This document shows, piece by piece, positions 1 to 7,354 of a stretch of 64,000 nucleotides of DNA. The first letter of the stretch is position 1. Every line of letters starts with the position of its first letter. The notes beneath the pieces were generated by a model. That model made no database searches, was not told the DNA's origin, and saw only the letters and a program-made list of their open reading frames with translations. Origin of the DNA: Mucilaginibacter sp. (GTDB lineage Bacteria > Bacteroidota > Bacteroidia > Sphingobacteriales > Sphingobacteriaceae). The DNA lies in assembly GCA_025352225.1 (NCBI GenBank), contig JANXTT010000009.1, forward strand, positions 1 through 64,000. Direction: 5' to 3'. The position numbers were made by a program, and so were the translations under genes.

Positions 1-144
1 CGAGTTTACGCCACCGGGGAAAAACGTTTTGGCTTTTTCATACAACTCTGCTGATTTTTCCCTGCTGATATCAGGTTTACCAGTTGTACTTATGAGCTCA
101 TCACCCTCGTTCCCCGAAAACATCTTTTTAAATGAATCAAACAT
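1..144 (-). CDS. hemL: Glutamate-1-semialdehyde 2,1-aminomutase, N-terminal fragment
   Basis: Forty-eight codons are present before the window edge cuts the gene. Residues 27-48 contain the HemL N-terminal signature, ending in KAKTFFPGGVNS. The enzyme converts glutamate-1-semialdehyde to 5-aminolevulinate using pyridoxal phosphate, directly after the HemA step. About 26 residues precede the usual family start, and no in-frame alternative start lies closer to the conserved part, so the ATG at 142-144 is taken. The gene is last in a minus-strand tetrapyrrole cluster whose upstream members are hemB, hemC-hemD and hemA. The PLP lysine lies outside the window. Confidence 0.88.
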   Translation of the reverse strand, partial: MFDSFKKMFSGNEGDELISTTGKPDISREKSAELYEKAKTFFPGGVNS

Positions 145-237
145 TTTTTAAAGCATAATGCTGAAAGCTTAAAGCCTAAAGCTGTTGTATTAATTATTTA
201 GCCCAAAGCAACTTTTGCTTTCAGCTTTTGCTCTCGT
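145..237. repeat. Degenerate heptad-like intergenic repeat between hemL and hemB
   Basis: Runs of TTAAAGCCTAAAGCT type are followed by an inverted arm: GCTGAAAGC at 160-168 pairs with GCTTTCAGC at 217-225. No coding potential is seen. It may fold in the hemB-hemL transcript. Related AAAGTTAAAAGCT-type sequence occurs inside ispG near 8523-8556. Confidence 0.5.
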
Positions 238-1212
238 TTAAGAAAGCCATCCCTTTTGAAGCACTTCTTTGGCATGATATGTTAATATCGCTGTTGCGCC
301 CGCGCGCCTGATGCTGGTTAATATTTCTGTAGTGGTTCGGCGTTCATCAAGCCAGCCTTGTTGCGCGGCAGCTTTTACCATAGCATATTCACCACTTACA
401 TTATAAGCCGCAACAGGCAGTTCTGTATTATCTTTTAATAATTTTATCACATCCAGATAAGCAAGGGCTGGTTTAACCATTAAAAAGTCGGCGCCCTCCT
501 GTTCATCCAGTTTGGCTTCTATCAATGCTTCGCGCTGATTGGCCGGGTTCATCTGGTAGGTTTTTTTATCGCCAAATTTGGGTGCCGATTTTAATGCATC
601 CCTAAAAGGGCCATAAAAAGCACTGGAATATTTAGCCGAGTACGACATGATTGACACGTTGGTAAACCCATTATCATCAAGCACCTGCCTGATATAGCCT
701 ACTCTGCCGTCCATCATATCCGACGGGGCAATAATATCTGCCCCTGATCGCGCGTGCGCCAAGGCCATTTTGCCTAATATCTCCAGCGTTTCGTCGTTTA
801 ATATCTCCCCGTTTTCAACTAAACCATCATGACCATCGCTGCTGTATGGATCCATTGCCACATCTGTAATTACACATACTTCGGGGAAATGTTTCTTTAC
901 CGCCTGTATCGCCCTCAGGTATAAGCTTTGTTCGCGATGGCTTTCTGTGGCATATTTATCTTTTAATGATTCCTCAATATTAGGGAACAAATCAAACGAC
1001 ATTAATCCCAATTTTGCACAAACCTCCACCTCACGCAGTAAATTATCTATAGAATACCTAAAAATACCGGGCATTGATGCCACTTCGGTTTTTTGGTTAT
1101 CCCCATCAACAATAAACATCGGAAATATCAAATTAGCGGCACTGATATGCGTTTCCTGTACCATTTGGCGGATAACTTCACTTTTTCGGTTTCTACGTGG
1201 TCGTTGTAACAT
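238..1212 (-). CDS. hemB: Porphobilinogen synthase (5-aminolevulinate dehydratase)
   Basis: The 324-residue product condenses two 5-aminolevulinate molecules to porphobilinogen in the cytosol. The two Schiff-base lysines are visible: K194 in SYSAKYSSAFYGPFRDA and K247 in FLMVKPALAYLD. The metal-site segment reads TDVAMDPYSSDGHDG, with aspartates (D117, D121) where zinc enzymes carry cysteines, which points to the magnesium-dependent, zinc-free class. Length and N-terminus (MLQRPRRNRKSEVIR) are normal for the family. It sits 55 bp downstream of hemC-hemD and upstream of hemL, so it is probably co-transcribed with the rest of the cluster. Confidence 0.97.
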   Translation of the reverse strand: MLQRPRRNRKSEVIRQMVQETHISAANLIFPMFIVDGDNQKTEVASMPGIFRYSIDNLLREVEVCAKLGLMSFDLFPNIEESLKDKYATESHREQSLYLRAIQAVKKHFPEVCVITDVAMDPYSSDGHDGLVENGEILNDETLEILGKMALAHARSGADIIAPSDMMDGRVGYIRQVLDDNGFTNVSIMSYSAKYSSAFYGPFRDALKSAPKFGDKKTYQMNPANQREALIEAKLDEQEGADFLMVKPALAYLDVIKLLKDNTELPVAAYNVSGEYAMVKAAAQQGWLDERRTTTEILTSIRRAGATAILTYHAKEVLQKGWLS

Positions 1213-1267
1213 TAGCCCTCCTAAATCCTCCTAAAAAGCGGAGAACTTTAATTTTAATTTATATACC

Positions 1268-2878
1268 TCATTTATCCACTTCTTCTTTAGAGATGGCTGG
1301 GGTGTAGCACCCAAACACCGCTTCGGCCAAGCCAACCTCGTCTGGCGAGAAAGGGAGCTTATATTTAACACCCATTTCGTCAAATTTTTTGCCTGTTGAT
1401 TTACCAATAGCTATAACTTTTTGATTTGGCTCCAATAAATTATCTACAAAATAAGCTTCTACATTTGACGGACTGGTGAAAATCATAATATCAGCTGTAG
1501 AAGGTTCTACATTGTCCTGAAGTACGGTTTCATAAACGGGCAGGTCAATAATTTTTGTTTGAGCCGACAAACCCTGATGAATGCTGCGCATGGGGTTCTC
1601 TGCGCCGGGAAACAATATTGTTGAACCGTTAGCTAAGCGGGCAAACGCTTCTGCTACCTCTTCGGTATCAATGCCCTCGCCAATATAATCTGCAAAATAA
1701 CCTTTCCGTCGCAGTGCATCTTCTGATCCGCTACCCATTACACCAAATTTTATATTTTTTGATAACTGTGGGCTTAAGTCAAAAAAGTATTCAACCGCGT
1801 TTTTACTGGTGAAAAATATCCAGTCGATGTTTTTTAGAATATAAGAGTCCAGTTTAGTTATTACAGGTACTGTACGAATAAGCGACCGAGCCTCAACCTC
1901 AATGCCTAATATTTCAATAGCGCGCCTCAAATAACTTTGTTCAGATAAATCGCGCGAAACGAAAACAGACTTAAAAAACTTTCTGGCCTTACTAAAATAA
2001 GGAACTATTTTTTCGGCCAACCCTATGGTTGTGTCTGCCTCCAAAAATAACCTTTGCGGAAAACCATCTCCATCATCGGCTTTAGACGTAAACACCTGGA
2101 ATACGTTTTCGATCTTCCGGCAATAGCACCCCAGCGGTAAATGGCAGCCACCGCCAAATAACCTTAACAATTTACGCTCTACAGCCAGTGCCTCGGCTAC
2201 GGCTGGGTGGTGCAGAATTTGTAAAGCATCAAACAGCTCATCATCCGCTTCGCGGATTTGAATTGCCAGAACGCCCTGCGCCGGTGCCGGAATTAATTCT
2301 GCTGGTGATAAATCTTCTATATGAAATTCGCTTAAGTCCAACCCGAGCCTTACCACACCCGCTTTAGCTATCATAATGGCATCATATTCTTCGTTACGAA
2401 GTTTATTGATGCGTGTAGGTACGTTACCCCGTAATTCTTCAATTTCCAGGTCGGGCCTTATGGCCAACAACTGCGCCTTACGGCGATTAGATGAAGTACC
2501 AACAATACCGCCAAATTTTACCGACAGCTTTTGATGAACATTAACACAATCTTTCAAAACCAATAACAGTTCGGCGGGGTCTTCCCGTTGTGAAACCGCC
2601 GCGATTGTAAGCCCCGCAGGGTTTTCAGTTGGCAGATCTTTATGCGAGTGTACTGCCAGATCAATAGTGCCAGCCAATAGTTCTTCTTCTAATTCTTTGG
2701 TAAAGAAACCTTTGCCTTCAAGCTTATCAAAACTCAGGTTCAATATGCGGTCGCCTTGTGTTTTTATGATTTTCAAATCGGCAAGAATGTTATTTTCCGC
2801 CAATCTGTCTTTCACAAAATTAGCCTGCCAAAGAGCCAGGTCACTACCGCGCGTACCTATAATGAGTTTTCGGTTCAA
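1268..2878 (-). CDS. hemCD: Fused hydroxymethylbilane synthase / uroporphyrinogen-III synthase
   Basis: The 536-residue protein carries two consecutive tetrapyrrole enzymes. Residues 1 to about 300 are HemC: the N-terminus has GTRGSDLALWQ, an arginine-rich GTSSNRRKAQL segment follows, and C245 in FGGGCHLPLG is the dipyrromethane cofactor attachment site. Residues from about 305 to 536 form a HemD-like two-lobed region, recognisable by FFTSKNAVEYFF and MIFTSPSNVEAYF. HemC builds linear hydroxymethylbilane and HemD cyclises it to uroporphyrinogen III, so the fusion joins successive steps. The gene lies 122 bp downstream of hemA on the same strand. Confidence 0.95.
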   Translation of the reverse strand: MNRKLIIGTRGSDLALWQANFVKDRLAENNILADLKIIKTQGDRILNLSFDKLEGKGFFTKELEEELLAGTIDLAVHSHKDLPTENPAGLTIAAVSQREDPAELLLVLKDCVNVHQKLSVKFGGIVGTSSNRRKAQLLAIRPDLEIEELRGNVPTRINKLRNEEYDAIMIAKAGVVRLGLDLSEFHIEDLSPAELIPAPAQGVLAIQIREADDELFDALQILHHPAVAEALAVERKLLRLFGGGCHLPLGCYCRKIENVFQVFTSKADDGDGFPQRLFLEADTTIGLAEKIVPYFSKARKFFKSVFVSRDLSEQSYLRRAIEILGIEVEARSLIRTVPVITKLDSYILKNIDWIFFTSKNAVEYFFDLSPQLSKNIKFGVMGSGSEDALRRKGYFADYIGEGIDTEEVAEAFARLANGSTILFPGAENPMRSIHQGLSAQTKIIDLPVYETVLQDNVEPSTADIMIFTSPSNVEAYFVDNLLEPNQKVIAIGKSTGKKFDEMGVKYKLPFSPDEVGLAEAVFGCYTPAISKEEVDK

Positions 2879-3000
2879 TGTTTATTTAATTTACAGCGCA
2901 AATTTAATTTTTATAAGTAGGATTTATAAACTTATTGCTGTTTTAGGGATTATTTGACTAACAAAAGATATTTGCAATTATTATTGCTGAATATTCAATA

Positions 3001-4230
3001 TTAACTGCACTTATTAACAAATATCTCTTTAGCCATTACCATGGGTACGCTAATGTACTTTTTTTCCATGTAGTCCATTATTTTTTCGAGTACCTCGCGC
3101 GATTGTACATCCATAGTTTCCACCTCTTCGGCAAAAACTGAGGTGAGGGCTTTTTTCCTGATCTCTTTGATCTTTTCGGGAACCTGGCGCATAGCCACCT
3201 CAATTTCGCGTTGTTTTAAAAGAGGAAGAAATTCAAGTATATTTTCTTTTATAATCCGCTCGGCATGCACAAGTTCATGGTAACGTTCTTGCAAATTATT
3301 TTTGGCTACCTCGTTTAAGGAGTGTACCTCAATAAAATTTACCGGATACTTTTCTAATACTTCCGGATCGGTATCATTTGGAATAGCCAGATCAACTATC
3401 GTTTTTCTATTGGTTTCGCCGTTTAGCAATGTAGTATAGATCTCGGGCGTAATAATTGGGTTGGTTGCAGATGTGCAAGTGATAATCACATCGAAACCTT
3501 TATTGAAATTTTTAAGTTCTTCGAGGCTAAAAGCATCACCATTCAAATCATTAGCCAACTCCTGCGCTTTTGATAGGGTACGGTTAAATATAGAAAAATT
3601 TGAAAATTTATGTTTTTGGAGGTATTTGCAAATGTTGCGGTTGGTTTCGCCGGCGCCGATTATAAGTACACGTGCATTGTAGCATAACTTAAGGTCTTTT
3701 AACTTTCGGTAAGCTAACGAGACGACTGAAATAGGTTTCCGCGAAATTAGCGTATCTGTATAAACTTCTTTGGCGGTTTTAACTACTCGGGCCATTACCA
3801 TTCGCAGGTAATCACCTGTTAAGCCGGCTTCTTTACAGCTTTCATAAGCTTTACGAACCTGCGCCAATATCTCCTTTTCGCCAACTATTAAACTCTCTAA
3901 TGAGCACGAGGTACGTAACAAATGATTTAAGGCTTCCTGTTCTTCGTATATGGACACACCGCTTAAAAAGGCAGCCATATAGCCGCTGCAAATGCCTATT
4001 TGCAAGGCATCAATAAACTTTTTTGTGAAATCTTTGTCTATCACCTGGGATGTTGCCATTATAAACTCGACACGATTACAGGTAGCCAGGTAAAAAATTT
4101 CGGGAATATTAAATTCACATTTAACTTGCTGAAGCTTTGCGGTGAGATTTTCCTGACAAATAACCAGCTTACCTAGTTCTTTCAGTTCAATCTGTTTGTG
4201 CGTGAATGCTATTATCTTTAAATACTTCAA
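3001..4230 (-). CDS. hemA: Glutamyl-tRNA reductase
   Basis: This NADPH enzyme reduces glutamyl-tRNA(Glu) to glutamate-1-semialdehyde, the first committed step of C5-pathway heme synthesis. The 409-residue product has the catalytic C51 in YLATCNRVEF, the SLIVGEKEILAQV segment, a nucleotide-binding VLIIGAGETNRNI near residue 190, and a C-terminal helical dimerisation region. It is first in the minus-strand cluster hemA, hemC-hemD, hemB, hemL. A plausible promoter lies just upstream (4253-4286). As the pathway entry point it is the likely control step, but no regulator site is recognised. Confidence 0.96.
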   Translation of the reverse strand: MKYLKIIAFTHKQIELKELGKLVICQENLTAKLQQVKCEFNIPEIFYLATCNRVEFIMATSQVIDKDFTKKFIDALQIGICSGYMAAFLSGVSIYEEQEALNHLLRTSCSLESLIVGEKEILAQVRKAYESCKEAGLTGDYLRMVMARVVKTAKEVYTDTLISRKPISVVSLAYRKLKDLKLCYNARVLIIGAGETNRNICKYLQKHKFSNFSIFNRTLSKAQELANDLNGDAFSLEELKNFNKGFDVIITCTSATNPIITPEIYTTLLNGETNRKTIVDLAIPNDTDPEVLEKYPVNFIEVHSLNEVAKNNLQERYHELVHAERIIKENILEFLPLLKQREIEVAMRQVPEKIKEIRKKALTSVFAEEVETMDVQSREVLEKIMDYMEKKYISVPMVMAKEIFVNKCS

Positions 4231-4252
4231 AGCAGTTTATAATAAGACAGAA

Positions 4253-4286
4253 CAAAAGTAATACCCTCAATTTGATGCAGTGTCAA
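4253..4286 (-). promoter_or_regulatory. Predicted promoter of hemA
   Basis: On the minus strand TACTTTTG (4253-4260) matches the Bacteroidota -7 core TAnnTTTG exactly. A TTG (4284-4286) lies 23 bases upstream, at the long end of usual -33 spacing. The core is about 23 bp before the hemA start codon, which implies a short leader. Confidence 0.5.
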
Positions 4287-4413
4287 CACTTTGTCAAACA
4301 AATTCAATTTAGAATGTTTATAAATTGAGTTTAAAGGCAGTTTATGACCCTTATCACATTCCTAAATAACGTAAATCATTCCATATCCCAACAATATTTT
4401 TAAAATATCAAGA

Positions 4414-4788
4414 ATGTCAACATTAAAAAAAATAAGCCTCGTTGTATTAATCATGTCTTATATACTTTTAGGCATTAATCATTTTCGTAATCCTGATGGT
4501 TATTTGCGGATCATTCCTGCTTATCTCCCTTTTCATACTGCGTTAAACTACTTTGCAGGCTTTTTTGAAGTGTTGTTTGGGCTAATGCTTATTTTATTTA
4601 AAACCAGGCGGCTAGCTGCAATAGGCATGATGTTAATGCTTATTGCTTTTTTGCCTGTGCATATCGAAATGGTTCAAGATGCTCCCTTACAATTAGGCGA
4701 TTTTTTAATAATACCTACAATTGCGTGGCTGAGGCTCCTGGGGCAAATTCCGTTAATTGCCTGGGCGTGGTGGTATACAAAAGATTAA
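4414..4788 (+). CDS. DoxX-like small integral membrane protein
   Basis: The 124-residue protein is very hydrophobic, with four predicted membrane helices at about residues 5-22, 43-63, 66-85 and 98-119. The pattern YILLGINHFRNPDGYLRIIPAYLP followed by FAGFFEVLFGLML is typical of DoxX/DUF4870-like four-helix membrane proteins. The substrate or redox partner cannot be told from sequence. It is divergent from hemA and 77 bp upstream of the GNAT-nitrilase fusion on the same strand, so it may share that transcript. Confidence 0.65.
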   Translation: MSTLKKISLVVLIMSYILLGINHFRNPDGYLRIIPAYLPFHTALNYFAGFFEVLFGLMLILFKTRRLAAIGMMLMLIAFLPVHIEMVQDAPLQLGDFLIIPTIAWLRLLGQIPLIAWAWWYTKD

Positions 4789-4865
4789 GATTTTAAACAA
4801 CTAACCTTAATGAAAAACAAAATTGCCATTTTTGCCTTTCTAATGCAATAACTATATATACAACA

Positions 4866-6392
4866 ATGGATCTGCAAAGCATAGAATTACGAAACCTTGA
4901 CATACTGGATTACCAGGAACTAAAAAAGTCCATGAAATCGGCTTATACTGATATGGATGAAGATTACTGGGATGCAAACTCGATACGTAAGCTGATTAAA
5001 TTATTTCCTGAAGGCCAAATATGTGTAACCGTTAACGCGCAGGTTGTAGGTTGCGCCCTGGCTATAGTTGTAGATTATAAAAAATATGGGGATAACCATA
5101 CCTATAAGCAAATAACGGGTGATTCCACCTTTAAAACACACGATGACAAGGGCGATGTTCTATATGGCATAGATATTTTTGTGCATCCTAATTATCGGGG
5201 GTTACGGCTTGCACGCAGGCTTTATGAGGCCCGTAAAGCGCTTTGCGAAAAAATGAACCTGAAAAGTATTATCGCCGGAGGGCGGATTCCGAACTATCAA
5301 AAATTTCAAAACGACCTTACCCCAAGGCAATACATTGATAAGGTTAGATATAAAGAAATTTATGACCCTACCCTATCGTTCCAGTTGGCTAATGATTTTC
5401 ACGTACGGAAGGTTTTAAAAAATTACCTGCCAGAGGATAGCCGATCGAAAGGGTTTGCTACACTTATTGAATGGAACAATGTATATTATGAAGAACTAAG
5501 CTCTGTAATTAACCATAAAACGGTGGTACGTATAGGGCTGGTACAATGGCAAATGCGTCCGTACAGTAATATTAGCGAGTTAATGAAACACGCGGAATAT
5601 TTTGTTGACGCGGTTAGTGCTTATCAGGCCGATTTTATACTATTCCCCGAGTTATTTAACACGCCATTAATGGCCGATTATAACCATATGGATTCGGCAA
5701 AGGCCATGCGCGAGCTTTCAAAATTCACCAAACCTATTACTGAGGAATTTGCAAAACTGGCGGTATCATATAACGTGAACATTATTGCAGGCAGTATGCC
5801 TAAAATTGATGATGAGTCTTTATACAACGTATCCTACCTTTTCCGCAGGAATGGAAGTATGGAAGAAGCGTACAAAATACATCCTACCCCATCCGAAATA
5901 AATTCGTGGGGCATGCGTGGCGGCAGCGAGATCAGGGCTTTTGATACCGATGCCGGGAAGATTGGGATACTGATATGCTATGATGTTGAGTTTCCGGAGA
6001 TCTGCCGGATATTAGCGATGCAGGATATGCAAATTCTATTTGTTCCGTTTTTAACTGATACTCAAAACGGGTATAACCGTGTTAAATTTTGCGCCCAGGC
6101 ACGCGCTGTTGAAAACGAGTGTTATGTAGCCATTGCCGGTGGAGTTGGTAACCTGCCTAATGTTAATAACATGGATATTTCGTATGCGCAATCGGCTGTT
6201 TATACTCCATCTGATTTTGGATTTCCCTATAATGGGATACAATCAGAAGCTACGCCCAACAATGAAATGATAGTGATAGCGGATGTGGACTTGTCTTTAC
6301 TGGATGAGCTTCATGAATACGGCAGCGTACAAAATTTAAAAGACAGGCGGTCGGACTTATATTCCATTAGTTATAATGGCAAAAAAATATGA
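4866..6392 (+). CDS. GNAT acetyltransferase fused to carbon-nitrogen hydrolase
   Basis: The 508-residue protein has two enzyme domains. Residues 1 to about 200 are GNAT-like, with IDIFVHPNYRGLRLARRLYEAR as the acetyl-CoA-binding loop. Residues from about 220 to 508 are a nitrilase-superfamily domain with the full catalytic triad: E262 (LFPELF), K337 (AYKIHP) and C371 (LICYDVEFPE). The family hydrolyses amides, carbamoyl groups or nitriles, and the acyl acceptor of the GNAT half is unknown. Both active sites look intact, which suggests sequential or linked chemistry on one small molecule. An alpha/beta hydrolase follows 34 bp downstream. Confidence 0.9.
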   Translation: MDLQSIELRNLDILDYQELKKSMKSAYTDMDEDYWDANSIRKLIKLFPEGQICVTVNAQVVGCALAIVVDYKKYGDNHTYKQITGDSTFKTHDDKGDVLYGIDIFVHPNYRGLRLARRLYEARKALCEKMNLKSIIAGGRIPNYQKFQNDLTPRQYIDKVRYKEIYDPTLSFQLANDFHVRKVLKNYLPEDSRSKGFATLIEWNNVYYEELSSVINHKTVVRIGLVQWQMRPYSNISELMKHAEYFVDAVSAYQADFILFPELFNTPLMADYNHMDSAKAMRELSKFTKPITEEFAKLAVSYNVNIIAGSMPKIDDESLYNVSYLFRRNGSMEEAYKIHPTPSEINSWGMRGGSEIRAFDTDAGKIGILICYDVEFPEICRILAMQDMQILFVPFLTDTQNGYNRVKFCAQARAVENECYVAIAGGVGNLPNVNNMDISYAQSAVYTPSDFGFPYNGIQSEATPNNEMIVIADVDLSLLDELHEYGSVQNLKDRRSDLYSISYNGKKI

Positions 6393-6426
6393 TGGGTAAT
6401 TAGCGGCCAATTTATGATGTGGTAAT

Positions 6427-7287
6427 ATGGATAAGTATATATTTGTACAAACCTATACAGTGATTAAAAAAGAAACCTACACTATTCCAGGTTCAAAAGG
6501 CAGAAACATGTTAATGGACTTAACCTTTGACACTGCCCTGCCTTACGCGCCCCTAGTTATATTTGTACATGGCTTTAAGGGGTTTAAAGATTGGGGTACA
6601 CATAACGCTGTAGCCAAATATTTTGCTGAAAATGGCTTTCGTTTTCTAAAGTTCAATTTTTCGCATAATGGCACCACACCCGAAAAACCGTTGGATTTTG
6701 TTGACCTTATAGCCTTTGGCGATAATACGTTTTCTATAGAACTTGACGATTTGAATAGTGTGATTGATTTTGCCTGTAATGGAGGATCAATTCCGCCGAC
6801 AGCAAAAGTTGATTTAATAGGCCATAGCATGGGTGGCGGTATCAGTATTATAAAAACCGCCGAAGATAGCCGGATTGGTAAATTGGTAACTTTTGCGAGC
6901 ATTTCAAATTTTCATAACTTATGGCCCAAAGAGCAGGAAAAGCAATGGAAAATACAAAATGTAATGTATATGCATAATTCGCGTACCAACCAGCAAATGC
7001 CGCTGAAAGCAACTTTACTGAACGATTTGGAACAAAACGCGGCACGATTTGATATTATTAAAAAAGCGGCTCAAATATCCCAGCCCTGGTTAATTACGCA
7101 TGGCGATATGGACACCTCTGTGCCTTTAGCGCATGCCCATGAAATTAAAGCAGCTAACCCGCATGCTAAAATAATGGTTATATCCGGCGGCGATCATGTT
7201 TATGGTGCCTCACATCCATATAGTAAGGATACATTGCCGGGCCACCTGTTGAGTTTTTGCGATGCAAGTATTGCCTTTTTGAAATAG
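6427..7287 (+). CDS. Alpha/beta hydrolase
   Basis: The 286-residue hydrolase has the nucleophile elbow GHSMGGG with S134, an oxyanion-side HGFKGFKDW segment near residue 49, a late Asp in THGDMDTSVPL and a catalytic His in SGGDHVYGASH. No signal peptide is present, so it is probably cytosolic. The substrate is undetermined; the family covers esterases and dienelactone-hydrolase-like enzymes. It follows the GNAT-nitrilase gene by 34 bp and probably shares its mRNA, so it could act on related esters or amides. That link is inference. Confidence 0.85.
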   Translation: MDKYIFVQTYTVIKKETYTIPGSKGRNMLMDLTFDTALPYAPLVIFVHGFKGFKDWGTHNAVAKYFAENGFRFLKFNFSHNGTTPEKPLDFVDLIAFGDNTFSIELDDLNSVIDFACNGGSIPPTAKVDLIGHSMGGGISIIKTAEDSRIGKLVTFASISNFHNLWPKEQEKQWKIQNVMYMHNSRTNQQMPLKATLLNDLEQNAARFDIIKKAAQISQPWLITHGDMDTSVPLAHAHEIKAANPHAKIMVISGGDHVYGASHPYSKDTLPGHLLSFCDASIAFLK

Positions 7288-7354
7288 AATTAAATTTCTA
7301 TCTCATTATGGTATAATAAGTACTTACCCAGGATTAAAACGCTTGCCGGAATAA

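Noticed and set aside
4810-4851. A 13-codon ORF (MKNKIAIFAFLMQ) between the DoxX-like gene and the GNAT-nitrilase gene, resembling the start of a signal peptide
   Set aside because: Too short for a gene, and no continuation in any frame supports a frameshifted remnant.
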